Assembly (NCBI RefSeq): GCF_024139115.2
Contig: NC_085140.1
Location: 101,258,988-101,322,987, forward strand
Reading direction: 5' to 3'
Length of the DNA: 64,000 bases
Source: Armigeres subalbatus
Lineage: Eukaryota; Arthropoda; Insecta; Diptera; Culicidae
This document shows positions 1 to 9,960 of the stretch, piece after piece (the first letter of the stretch is position 1; the number at the start of each line of letters is the position of its first letter). The position numbers and the translations under genes are program-made. Under the pieces are notes generated by a model. It did no database searches. It was not told the DNA's origin and was given only the letters and a program-made list of their open reading frames with translations.

Positions 1-173
1 GAGCTAAGACGCAAATCCCCTGCAATGTTAATACACGTAGGTTGGTGGCTGAGCTACGACAACTTCGCGAGCCATTATGGAGGTGGCGGTAGTGTTCGAT
101 GATTTTTCATCATGGCGTCGTGGGCAGCAAATTTAAATTATTTTCCATGGGGTGACACGTCGGTTCGTCGGTG
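1..173. other. Unassigned window edge
   Basis: I recognise nothing here. Retrotransposon homology, as seen in the 52 kb copy, stops at about position 174, just after the codons around the endonuclease SDH motif. This is either a deletion inside the element or its truncated 3' end. Confidence 0.4.
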
Positions 174-747
174 GTTTAACCATCACCAGATAGTGGTCAG
201 AGTCGATGTTAGCGCCACGATATGTCCTGACGTCGATAATGTCGGAGAAGTGCCGTCCATCAATCGATTTGTGATTCTGTCTGCAGTGGTGATCTCCAGG
301 TGTACCGATACGGAAGGCTGTGTTGAAAGTAGGTGCTGCGAATGGCCATATTCTTGGAGGCGGCGAAATCAATTAGTCGTAGGCCGTTTTCGTTCGTCAG
401 CCGGTGAGCGCTGAACTTCCCAATAGTCGGTCTAAACTCCTCCTTTAGGCCAATCTGAGCGTTCAAATCTCCTATGATGATTTTGACGTCGTGACATGGG
501 CAGCTGTCGTACTCACGTTCCAGCTGCGCGTAGAATACGTCCTCATCATCATCATCAGTGCTTCCGGAGTGTGGGCTATGAACGTTGATTATGCTGCAGT
601 TGAAGAACCGGCCTTTGATCCTCAACCTGCACATTCTTTCATTAATCGGCCACCACCCGATCACGCGCCTTTGCATATCGCCCATTACTATAAAAGCTGT
701 TCCCAGCTCGTGTGTGTTGCTGCAGCTCTGATAGATGGTATGATTAC
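174..747 (-). pseudogene. APE endonuclease fragment of family A
   Basis: The minus strand is open at 685-260 and then changes frame toward 174. Recognisable endonuclease pieces in order are RVIGWW, INVHSPHSGS, IIGDLNAQIG (the GDLNA motif of AP-like endonucleases), YTWRSP, SQID and, after the frame change near 265, SDHYLV (the SDH motif). In LINEs this domain nicks target DNA for target-primed reverse transcription. The N-terminal endonuclease residues lie 2.5 kb away at 3387-3218, on the other side of the nested element. The gene is broken by that insertion, a frameshift and loss of the reverse transcriptase. Confidence 0.85.
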
Positions 748-755
748 CTCAAAAC

Positions 756-3209
756 ATTATTATTATTTTTTTTTTCAGACTAAGGCCGAAGTGGCCTGTG
801 CGGTATATAAGAGTCTTCTCCATTCGGCTCGGTCCATGGCTACACGTCGCCAACCACGCAGTCTACGGAGGGTCCGCAAGTTATCTTCCACCTGATCGAT
901 CCACCTTGCCCGCTGCGCAGCTCGCCTTCTTGTGCCCGTTGGATCGTTGTCGAGAATCATTTTCACCGGGTTACTGTCCGACATTCTGGCTACGTGCCCG
1001 GCCCATCGCAGTCGTCCGATTTTCGCGGTGTGAACGATGGATGGTTCTCCCAACAGCTGATTCAATTCGTGGTTCATTCGCCTCCTCCACGTACCGTCCG
1101 CCATCTGCACCCCACCATAAATGGTACGCAGCACTTTCCTTTCGAGAACTCCAAGTGCGCGTTGGTCCTCCACGAGCATCGTCCAGGTCTCGTGTCCGTA
1201 GAAGACTACCGGTCTAATTAGCGTTTTGTAGATTGTCAGTTTGGTACGGCGGCGAACTCTATTCGATCGGAGCGTCTTGCGGAGTCCAAAGTACGTACGA
1301 TTTCCAGCCACTATGCGTCTCCGAATTTCTCTGCTGGTGTCATTTTCGGCAGTCACCAGTGAGCCCAAGTACACTAATTCTTCTACCACCTCGATTTCGT
1401 CACCACCGATGCAAACTCGCGGTGGGTGGCTCACATTGTCTTCTCTTGAACTTCTTCCTATCATGTACTTCGTCTTCGACGTGTTGATGACTAGTCCGAT
1501 CCGCTTAGCTTCCCTCTTCAGTCTGATATAGGCTTCCTCCATCTTCTCAAAGTTACGTGCCATAATATCTATGTCGTCGGCGAAACCAAATAGCTGGACG
1601 GACTTATTGAAAATTGTACCACTCGTGTTAATCCCTGCTCTTCGTATTACCCCTTCCAAAGCGATGTTGAATAGCAAACACGAAAGACCATCACCTTGCC
1701 GTAACCCTCTGCGGGTTTCGAAGGGACTCGAGAATGCCCCTGAAACTCGAACTACGCACATCACCCGATCCATCGTCGCTTTGATCAACCGTGTCAGTTT
1801 ATCCGGAAATCCGTTTTCGTGCATTAGCTGCCATAGCTGGTCCCGATCGATTGTATCATATGCGGCTTTGAAGTCGATGAATAGATGATGTGTGGGCACG
1901 TTGTATTCGCGGCATTTCTGCAGTACTTGGCGAATGGCGAACACCTGGTCCGTGGTGGAGCGTTCGCCCATAAACCCGCCTTGGTACTGCCCCCACGAAC
2001 TCCCTTGCAGTTGGTGCCAGTCGACGGCATAAAATTTGGGAGAGTACCTTGTAGGCGGCGTTCAGCAATGTGATTGCGTGGTAGTTGCTACAATCCAGCT
2101 TATCGCCCTTTTTGTAGATGGGACACACGACACCTTGCATCCACTCCTGCGGCAAAACTTCCTCCTCCCAAATCTTGGTAATGACCCAGTGCAGCGCTCT
2201 AGCCAGTGCCTCACCACCGTGTTTAAATAGCTCTCCTGGTAGTTGGTCAACCCCAGGGGCTTTGTTGTTCTTCAGCCGGCCAATCTCCTCCTGGATTTCC
2301 TGGAGATCCGGAGCCAGTAGAATTATGTCCTGCGCGCGTTCTCCCAAGTCCATCACCATACCGCCATCTTCGTCTGCCACATCGCCATTCAGGTGTTCTT
2401 CGTAGTGCTGCCGCCACCTTTGGATCACCTCACGCTCGTTCGTAAGAAGGTTCCCGTTTATGTCCTTACACATATCAGGCTGTGGCACGTGGCCCTTACG
2501 TGAACGGTTTAACTTCTCATAGAACTTTCGTGTGTTATTAGCGCGATACAGTTGCTCCATCTCTTCACGGTCTCGATCTTCCTGCTGGCGCTTTTTCCTC
2601 CGGAAAATCGAGTTTTGTCTGTTCCGCGCCTGTTTATATCGTGCCTCGTTCGCCCTCGTGCGGTGTTGCAGCAATCTCGTCCATGCTGCATTCTTCTCTT
2701 CCACTAACTGCTCACATTCGCCGTCATACCAGTCGTTTTTCTGATCCGGGGGCACCGTGCCAAGTGCAGCGGATGCGGTACTACCAATGGCGGATCGAAT
2801 ATCTCTCCAGCCATCTTCAAGAGACGCTGCGCCTAGCTGCTCTTCCGTTGGAAGTGCCACTTCCAGCTGCTGCGCGTATTCTTGGGCTAGTCTACCGTCT
2901 TGTAGCCGCCCAATGTTAAGCCGCGGCGGACGACTTCGACGCGTGTTGTACACCGTCGAGAGTTTTGAGCGCAGGCATACTGCAACGAGGTAGTGGTCGG
3001 AATCAATATTCGCACTGCGGTAAGTGCGGACGTTCGTGATGTCGGAGAAGAATTTACCGTCGATTAGAACGTGGTCGATTTGGTTTTCCGTTCCTTGGTT
3101 AGGTAATCTCCATGTGGCCTTGTGGATATTTTTGCGGGGAAAGAAGGTGCTTCGGACTACCATTCCGCGGGAGGCTGCGAAGTTTATGCATCGTTGGAAA
3201 AAGGCGGGT
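756..3209 (-). mobile_element. Family B non-LTR retrotransposon, 5' truncated, nested in family A
   Basis: The minus strand runs from within the endonuclease (3196) through a full reverse transcriptase to a tail of AAT repeats plus A-run (plus strand 756-777). Family A sequence stops at CTCTAAAC (3210-3217) on one side and resumes at CTCAAAAC (748-755) on the other, a 7/8 target duplication. The undisturbed 52 kb copy has this site once. About 12 bp (3197-3208) at the 5' junction match neither family and may be filler added during integration. The short tail and 5' truncation are usual for LINE insertions. Confidence 0.9.
775..3163 (-). pseudogene. Endonuclease C-terminus plus reverse transcriptase of family B, one frameshift
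   Basis: Two minus-strand open frames overlap: 3163-1856 and 1971-775. The first opens in the endonuclease (NIHKATWRLPNQGTENQIDH, then SDHYLV), followed by a basic linker and the RT entry region (NNKAPGVDQLPGELF). The second holds RT motif A (HHLFIDFKAAYDTID), motif B (RRGLRQGDGLSCLLFNIALE), the catalytic FADD box (FGFADDIDIMA) and the tail typical of RTE-like proteins (YGHETWTM, RLRWAGHVARM). One single-base shift near position 2000 separates them, and the coding region is otherwise open. This suggests a fairly young insertion. The N-terminal endonuclease half is missing through 5' truncation, so the copy cannot be autonomous. Confidence 0.88.
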
Positions 3210-3467
3210 CTCTAAACGTTCGCACCATTGATCCCTTCCAACAAACCTCTTGTAGCGCTACGATGCCTAATCCACGGTCTTTGAGCACATCGGCGAGTAT
3301 GGGTGTGCTCCCGATGAAGTTGAGAGATTTGCAGTTCCACTGTTCGTTGCTTATGTTTTTTAATGGCTGGCTTGCAGGGCCTGACATTGGTGACCCCCTG
3401 ACCCCCTAAATTTCCGGAGGACCATTCCTCCTTATTCCCGGTGGACCATGGTGCACAGTTCCACTTA

Positions 3468-3563
3468 GGGCCAATTTCTTCACCTTCGCTTAACTCTTAA
3501 GCGGTGCTTACCCATACGTTTAAACCTGGCTTAAGGCTTAAGCGCAGATGAAGAAATCGGCCC
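3468..3563. mobile_element. 96 bp MITE in the family A 5' UTR
   Basis: Terminal inverted repeats GGGCCAATTTCTTCA / TGAAGAAATCGGCCC are flanked by TTA on both sides (3465-3467, 3564-3566). The 52 kb family A copy lacks this segment. A TWA target and G-rich ends suggest the PIF/Harbinger superfamily. There is no coding capacity. Confidence 0.8.
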
Positions 3564-3816
3564 TTAGGTTCCCTCGCTGGCACTCGGATGATGATCAGCC
3601 GCCCCTAGCATGGAGAACAGACACTGTTGTGAGCCGATCCTGACATGGAGAACAGACGCTCAGTAATATTTGCACCTCCGGAGAGGAGCAAATCCCCTTC
3701 CCTGTCAGCATATTTACGACCATAATTCCCACCGGGGTTGATTACCCGATCTTCCCTAAGGTTGCTCGTATCTTGGCAAGCACCACGGGGAGGTAGGGAT
3801 AGGAGTTGCTGGGTAA

Positions 3817-4018
3817 GGGCCTGTTCAAATATTACGTAACGGGAAAAACGTTGTTTTCAAGAACCCCCACCCCCTCGTAACAATCTGTAACACTTTTCGG
3901 AAGTACCCCCATTCCTATGCGTAACGCGTAACAAATGCTGTTTCTTGGGGAACAAATCGTAACAAAAAATAAACAACCCCCCACTCTTTATTGCGTTACG
4001 TAATATTTGAACAGACCC
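3817..4018. mobile_element. 202 bp MITE, Harbinger-like
   Basis: Terminal inverted repeats begin GGGCCTGTTCAAATATTACG and end with its near-complement before GACCC. TAA is duplicated (3814-3816, 4019-4021). It interrupts the family A 5' UTR, which is continuous in the 52 kb copy. The interior holds C-rich and G-rich stretches and no gene. Confidence 0.82.
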
Positions 4019-4035
4019 TAAGAGGCTAAAGCCCG

Positions 4036-4164
4036 CAGTCCACTGTTTGTCATAATGACAAATATTTGTCAAGTTGATCCGGACATCTATCAAACCGATT
4101 AGAAATCGATATGGATATCAGGCTGACTTGACAAATATTTGTCATTATGACAAACAGTGTACTG
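4036..4164. mobile_element. About 129 bp foldback MITE
   Basis: Near-perfect arms of about 35 bp (core ACTGTTTGTCATAATGACAA) enclose a short spacer. The arms start CAGT. Flanks GCTAAAGC and GCTTAAGG look like a decayed 8 bp duplication of one site in the 52 kb copy, which would suggest a hAT origin. Boundaries are approximate. Confidence 0.65.
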
Positions 4165-4434
4165 ATAGCTTAAGGACCACGAGATGGGGTCTATTTTATT
4201 TCTTAAGGTACGCGAAGTACCAATGGTACGCTTTACCCAACATTTGCCGTGCCTGATAGTGATAATAATTATTCCAAATTAATCGATTATCGCAACGATT
4301 AATCAATTAATCGAAGTAATCGAATAATTTGCGACATCTCTGATCACAGCAAGCCATGCGCGCGAATGGTTGCTTTTGAATTTGCTGGCACGTTTTTGTT
4401 GGTTCCCGCAGATTCGGCTGATTTTCATATTTTT

Positions 4435-6007
4435 CAGTGGCGCCGGGAGTGGGTGGGACAAGTAGGACATGTCCTACGCACAAATTTCCCTGGTTGGGAC
4501 AGTCAAAGCATTGTCCTACCCATGATTATGGGTAGAACGTATGAAGTCTTAGTTGGCAAAAATCTGTGTGTTATTAAAAGGTGCTTTCAAATTTAATCAG
4601 AGTCATTAGAATAATCACAGAGGTTTCATGGATCCTAAAGGAATAGACTATTGAATGTTCTTTGGGACTTTAAGCACTTTATAATCTCGAAAGTTTTCTA
4701 GATTTCTAAAACAAGGATCTTTTCGATTATCTTGTAATTTGGGTTCAATAATTTAGTAGTTTATCAATATTAATTCATTCCAGAAGCTGACTTTCATAAT
4801 ATGTAGTATGGTGAACTTCTTATCTGAAGATTTTTCTACAACTCTGCCTAACAAATCAATGTATGAATTTCACTAAAAACGAAGGTAATGTGCTAGTTGC
4901 AGTAAATTATACTAAATGATAACAAAATATCAATCATTCGGTTTTAGTTACTGTAACTGGCACTTTATGTCCGTTATAATTCAATTTACGAACTATTAGG
5001 CAGAGTTGAAGAAAAACATTCATACTAAACATTTTGGAATTCAGCACCTGGAATGATTTATTGACAATCTACTAAATTATCGAACCTAGATTACTAAGTG
5101 ATCAGAAATATCCTTGTTCTAAAAGTTTTCGAGAGGTAAAAAAAAAGATGTTCAGCAAATGGGATTTATTAAAAATATTGAAAGTGTTGATAGATGAAGT
5201 GCGTTTAAATGAAGTATTGAAAACCCAAGGAAAAAGGTTTTCTACAAACCTTAAAAGATTCATTGAAATCTAAGGAACCACAAACATCACAAAGTCCACT
5301 TGAAATCTGGACCATAAGAAATTCTTAGCTTTCAAAAGATTCTTTGACAATCATACGATTTCTTAAAAGTTTGCTTTGAATCGCTAGATCTATAACCAAT
5401 AATAAGCAATAATTGATTGAAACCATTCAAGAATTATACAAATTTCTGTGATCCATGACTTCTGGTAGAAGCTTGTAAAAATGTTCGATAATCGAGAATT
5501 GAAATATGTATGTTCTTCTTAGTTTTCCCTCAACAATCTTGGAAAGGCAATATTTTTCCAGGGAATCGTAGAAGACTTTTCAAATTGTTTGAGTATTCTG
5601 TCCGCAAAGATCTTTTTAAGTCCAGATTATTTCTAGAATTGATTATGTTGCTGCAAGCATAACTGTTTTATATTGATATGGATTTCATTTCAACATGGGA
5701 CGGTAACTTTTACGCTTTTGACGATAGGTAGAATGTGCATCAATTTCGGAAATAAGCTTGGTGATCTAGTGGCTTCCGCTTCTGCTTATACGCAGGAGGT
5801 CGTAGAGTTCTCTGCACCTCTGTAGTAAGAGATGCAGCTCTCGGTGATCACGAGTGGAAGTGATACTACTCTCATGCCATAGTCTAGGCTTGTAACACCC
5901 ACGACCTTTTGCGAATCGCCTAAAGCCAATGCTAATACCATAAATATTTCTCAAACTGACATTTCCTATTTGTCCTACCCACGACTCGCAACGTGGATGC
6001 GCCTCTG
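4435..6007. mobile_element. hAT-like non-autonomous element, 1.57 kb
   Basis: Left end CAGTGGCGCCGGGAGTGGG and right end (reverse complement) CAGAGGCGC, with GTGGGTNGGACAANTAGGA shared further in on both sides. The 8 bp flanks ATATTTTT (4427-4434) and ATATTTTG (6008-6015) agree at 7 of 8 positions. CAGNG ends with an 8 bp duplication are hAT hallmarks. I see no transposase; the interior is AT-rich and contains a foldback (4686-5135). Confidence 0.7.
4686..5135. repeat. Diverged inverted repeat, about 200-240 bp arms
   Basis: Left arm 4686-4925 and right arm 4935-5135 read as complements. Shared blocks include ACAAGGATNTTT, AATAATTTAGTAG, CAACTCTGCCTAA and GTAACTAAAACCGAATG-type pieces, with mismatches and indels. 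The arms nearly abut, so a transcript would fold into a long imperfect hairpin. Confidence 0.7.
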
Positions 6008-6015
6008 ATATTTTG

Positions 6016-6342
6016 CATATGTACAAGAAGAAAAAAGTGTAAGTGATCTGAAGTTTAAAATTTACGCATTTGGTGTCCTTTGATAAAGTGTATTTCCTAA
6101 TTGACTGCGCTAAATCGTATGTGTAGTTTGTATACGGGAATGTCTTGCCAAAACTAAATGCGCACTGGATTTGAAAATCCGGAAGTTTGTTTATGAATCC
6201 ATTATCCAATTGGCGGGACTTATTGCAAGTGCAAGTTACCTCGGACTGGATGTGAGTTACCAGGCAGCCTGAAATGGGTCAGTTGCAGTAGAGCTAACAC
6301 CTTCTAACTCCCAGGCTAAAGCTGACTTCCTTACAGACAGCT
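6016..6342. other. No gene recognised
   Basis: AT-rich sequence without a convincing reading frame or terminal repeat. Confidence 0.4.
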
Positions 6343-6361
6343 TATTTATTTATTTATTATC

Positions 6362-7017
6362 AGATTGAGCCGGAGTGCAGTACATAAACGTCTTCTACAT
6401 TCAGCTTGGTCCATGGCTACACGTCCCCAACCATGCAGTCTGCGGAGGGTCCGCAAATCGTCCTTCACTTGATCGATCCACCTTACTCGTTGTGCTCCTC
6501 GCCTTCGTGTTCACCCATTTTTACTGGATTACTGTCCGACATTTTGGCTACGTGCCCGGCCCACCGCAGTCTTCTGATTTTCGCGATGTGAACGATGGAT
6601 GGTTCTTCTAGCAGCTGATGCAACTTGTGGTTCATTCGCCTCCTCGACGTACCGTCCGCCATCAGCACCCCACCATAGATGATACGTAGCACTTTCCTTT
6701 CAAAAACACCAAGTGCGCGTTGGTCCTCCACAAGTATCGTCCAGGTCTCGTGTCCGTAGAGGACTACCGGTCTAAGAAGCGTTTTTTAGTTACTTTAGTA
6801 CGGCGGCAAAATATATTCGATCAGAGCGTTTTGCGGAGTCCAAAGTACGTGCGATCTCCTGCCATGATGCGTCTCTGAATTTTTCTGCTGGAATCGTAAT
6901 CGGAGGTCACCAGGTCAGCAATTCCAATTCTTCAACCACCTCAATATCGTCGCCACCAATACAAACTCGTGGTGGGTGGCTTATATTTTCCTCTCTTGAG
7001 CCTCTTTTTATCATGTA
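6362..7017 (-). pseudogene. Family B RT C-terminal fragment
   Basis: The minus strand retains EDQRALGVFERKVLRIIYGG, RRRMNHKLHQLL and RLRWAGHVAKMSDSNPVKM in separate frames. These are the post-catalytic tail seen in the 775-3163 copy. Frameshifts and stops make it non-coding. Confidence 0.8.
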
Positions 7018-7112
7018 CAGGCATACCTCGATAGTACGTACCCTCGATAGTGCGTACCCTCGATAGTACGTACCCTCGATTGTACGTACATTTTACCTCG
7101 ATAGTACGTACA
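7018..7112. repeat. Iterated subterminal motif of the Tigger-like element
   Basis: Five copies of a roughly 16 bp unit, consensus CTCGATAGTACGTAC, follow the left terminus. Three further copies lie at the right end (about 11750-11815), in inverted or direct order. Subterminal iterations are typical transposase-binding sites; that function is inferred. Confidence 0.75.
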
Positions 7113-8706
7113 CAAAAAAATTTTTTTTTTTCGTTCAATTTTCTGTACAATTTTAGTAAAAAATTAAATATGCATTGATCATGGCACATACGGGAGTCCT
7201 TCATATGTTACGTAATAATTTCACAATTGATTTAAACACCACAGTGAGTTTATAACGACATTAGTAGCAAAACTTTGAAAAAGCAGCGTGTCATAAATGT
7301 TTGCCAGTCTTACATAACACATATTATACTATCATTTTAAACAATTGAAGGAACATCTGAAACAGCTGTTTGGATGCGGAGCGCGTCCAAGCTCCCATAA
7401 AGCTGAATATCAGCAAGAGGAATTCTTTTGTCTTGGACGCGATCGCACACGCACTCGCGTGAGTATGTCATCGGCATAAGAGTGTTATCAGCAATAATTG
7501 AAATTTTATGGGTATGATTTTCTTATAAAGCAGATTAGCTATCCACTTAATTAAACAGTTATTATGTTTGTGAATTATTTTATCTATCAAGGAAATTAGT
7601 TCTAGTTCTAGAACCCTTCCCCATGCATTAGTTCACCTGATAGACCAGAAAATATTTCCCCGAGGAGTAAATTAATTCCATCATGGGAATGGTGATTCAT
7701 AAAATTGAATTTTCGGCAAGATACTTTACTGTTTAATTAAGTTTACATTAAGTTTAGTTCCATTCTATCCACTTGTCGGTAACATTTTTTTTTCTTGAGA
7801 AACAAATTAGCAGCGTTACTAAAATGAGGAAAATTTTTGGTCGAAAATTTCCTCTGAGATGTCTTACTGGGATTTCCGAAGAAGTTTATCCTGGAACAGT
7901 AGTTCTTCCAAGGATTCTTCCTGGGATACCTTGGTAGTTTGGTCGAAAATTCCATACATGGTTTAACTTGATATTCTATCTAGACCTGTGCGCCGATTGG
8001 CGGTGAGGCGTGATAGATCATTTTCAGCCAGTGGCAGTGGCGTGGTGGTGATTGGCGGCGGCGTGAATCAGCGTGAATCAATTTCGTGTATAATAAGTTT
8101 TCCGGAATGTATCTAGATGTTCCCGCAGGAATTCCTCCGAAAGTTTCTTCGGTAATTCCTACGGGAGTTATTCCAGATATTTCTCTGAAAGTTCCTCCAG
8201 GAATTCCTCTGGAAGTTCCTCCGGAAGTTCCTCTAGGAATTTCTCCGCGAATTTTTACGAAATTCTTTCGAACATCCATTTTAAATTATAGTCAAATATT
8301 TTTCCGTTAATCCTTCCAAATATACCCTCTAAATTCCATTATTTTCTCGGTAATTTCTTCAGCAATTCACTTAGGAATTATCTTAGAAACTTCCACATCC
8401 CCTTTCCCAAAACTTCCACCAGAAAATCATTCAGAAATTCCCATACAAACTCCTCCGGGCATCCTCTCTGGAGTTACTCCAGAAATTCCATCAAGATCTC
8501 TCCATTAATTACTTCGAGGTCATTCCGGAAATTCTCATTGAATTTCTTCAGAAACTCACGTGGAAGTCCTTGATACTCACACCCCAGAAATTCCTCCAAG
8601 AACTCCCCCGGAAAACTGTTTTTTTTCTTCGGGAATTCTCTTGGAAATTCCTTGCAAAATTCGTCTGCAAATTCATCTGGGTACAAAAATTAAATTTCGT
8701 CCAAAC

Positions 8707-9960
8707 CAGTGCTGGAAATACTCGCTTCACAAGTAAGGGAAGAGTATAATTCGCGCGAACCTACTGCCTGCATTTTTTCAAGCGCTTGCTTTGTTCGCGA
8801 GTACGTGCAGAGCAAGCATAAGCATGAGCATTTTTTTTTTTAGCATTATGACCGCACAATTCGTAGTTGCTACTCCGTGATTGACTGAACTTGCGAAATT
8901 GTACAGAGAACACAATGAATGGGGCTTGGGATTAGCTACCCATTCTCAATGTACACGTTTCGGGAGCTCAAATATTTAAAGTCAATAACGGCGCCGGCCA
9001 CGTCCTTACAGTCATATAGGAATGGAAGGATTGTTAGTCCGACTCTCGTTGCTACTAGATACCGAGTATACCTCTGCATCTCCACGATTGTCTTGGGATA
9101 GGATATCGCCTTAGTTACAAAGGATAATTTATCTGGATTCACTTTGGTAAGCGATGCGATCTATGGGATGGGAAATGACACTAATACGAGTTAAAAGTTA
9201 AAAACATGCACGCCCGGTGGCATATGAAAGCTAAGGAGATTCGCGTTTTGAACGACCGCACGGAAGCGCAGCACTCTGTACTCACTTGTTCGATGGCTAC
9301 AGCAAACTATTGAAGAACTCGCTTTTTTCGACCGCGCGCGACATGCGCATGAGCCATTTCTTTCCCGACGACTAAAACACGCACTGCACTTACTTGTTCG
9401 ATAGCTACTCTTATTACCGGCCGCGCAATGCAGAACAAATATTTCGGCCGATCGCGTCATCGTTCTGCAGTCCGAAACAAGAGAAATCTGGCACTGAACT
9501 GATTTTTATTACCGGCCGCGCAATGCAGAACAAATATTTCGGCCGATCGCGTTATCGTTCTGCAGTCCGAAACAAGAGAAATCTCGCACTGAACTCTGTT
9601 CGCGAGTACGGGCAGAGCAAAGACAAAAAGCAGGACATTATTTTTTCGCGAGGAAAAAATCACGATCACGAATATTTGTGGTTACTTCGAATAAAATGAA
9701 TAAATTTTACTTAACATAAACACAAAAACAAATGTGTTCTTGCTCGAACATCCGTGAGAATCATGTTCCGAGGTTGGTTTATGACATTTGGCAAATTAAC
9801 CCAAATTATTCGCGAGGCTAAATGAACATTTTTCGGGTTTCGCTTTTCTGTTTTCTCTGCGAGTAGTAGGTAGGCAAGAAAATGCAAAACAAGTTTTCCC
9901 GAGTATTTTGCTTGCCCTAATTCTTGTTTTGTGAACAAGGTTCACAGATTTCCACCACTA
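8707..9960. mobile_element. hAT-like element nested in the Tigger-like element
   Basis: Left end CAGTGCTGGAAAT; right end, reverse-complemented, TAGTGGTGGAAAT. The 8 bp flanks GTCCAAAC (8699-8706) and GTCAAAAC (9961-9968) match at 7 of 8. Length 1254 bp. A 68-codon minus frame at 9142-8936 is unrecognised. No transposase core is seen. Confidence 0.75.
9413..9595. repeat. Tandem duplication, 95 bp unit
   Basis: ATTACCGGCCGCGCAATGCA starts at 9413 and again at 9508. The two units differ at only a few bases (for example GTCATC versus GTTATC), so the duplication is recent. It lies within the nested hAT element. Confidence 0.85.

Larger units (their letters stand above)
174..4253 (-). mobile_element. 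Family A non-LTR retrotransposon, 3' truncated and loaded with insertions
   Basis: The minus strand matches the copy at 52144-55515 piece by piece: 5' end near 4253, 5' untranslated region across 3218-4250, then the endonuclease start (WNCKSL, ALQEVCWKGS) at 3387-3218, and the rest of the endonuclease at 747-174. The pieces are separated by a nested retrotransposon (756-3209) and three short inverted-repeat elements (3468-3563, 3817-4018, about 4036-4164). Removing these gives a layout collinear with the 52 kb copy. The 3' reverse-transcriptase half is absent. The APE endonuclease and lack of a visible ORF1 suggest an RTE-like family, but the clade is inferred from memory of motifs. Confidence 0.85.

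Noticed and set aside
5763..5830. tRNA-like GATCTAGTGGCTTCCGC ... AGGTCGTAGAGTTC stretch
   Set aside because: A and B box spacing and stems do not close convincingly; at most a decayed SINE or tRNA relic.
8936..9142. 68-codon minus frame inside the nested hAT
   Set aside because: It looked briefly like a polyprotein fragment, but no motif is long enough to name a family.
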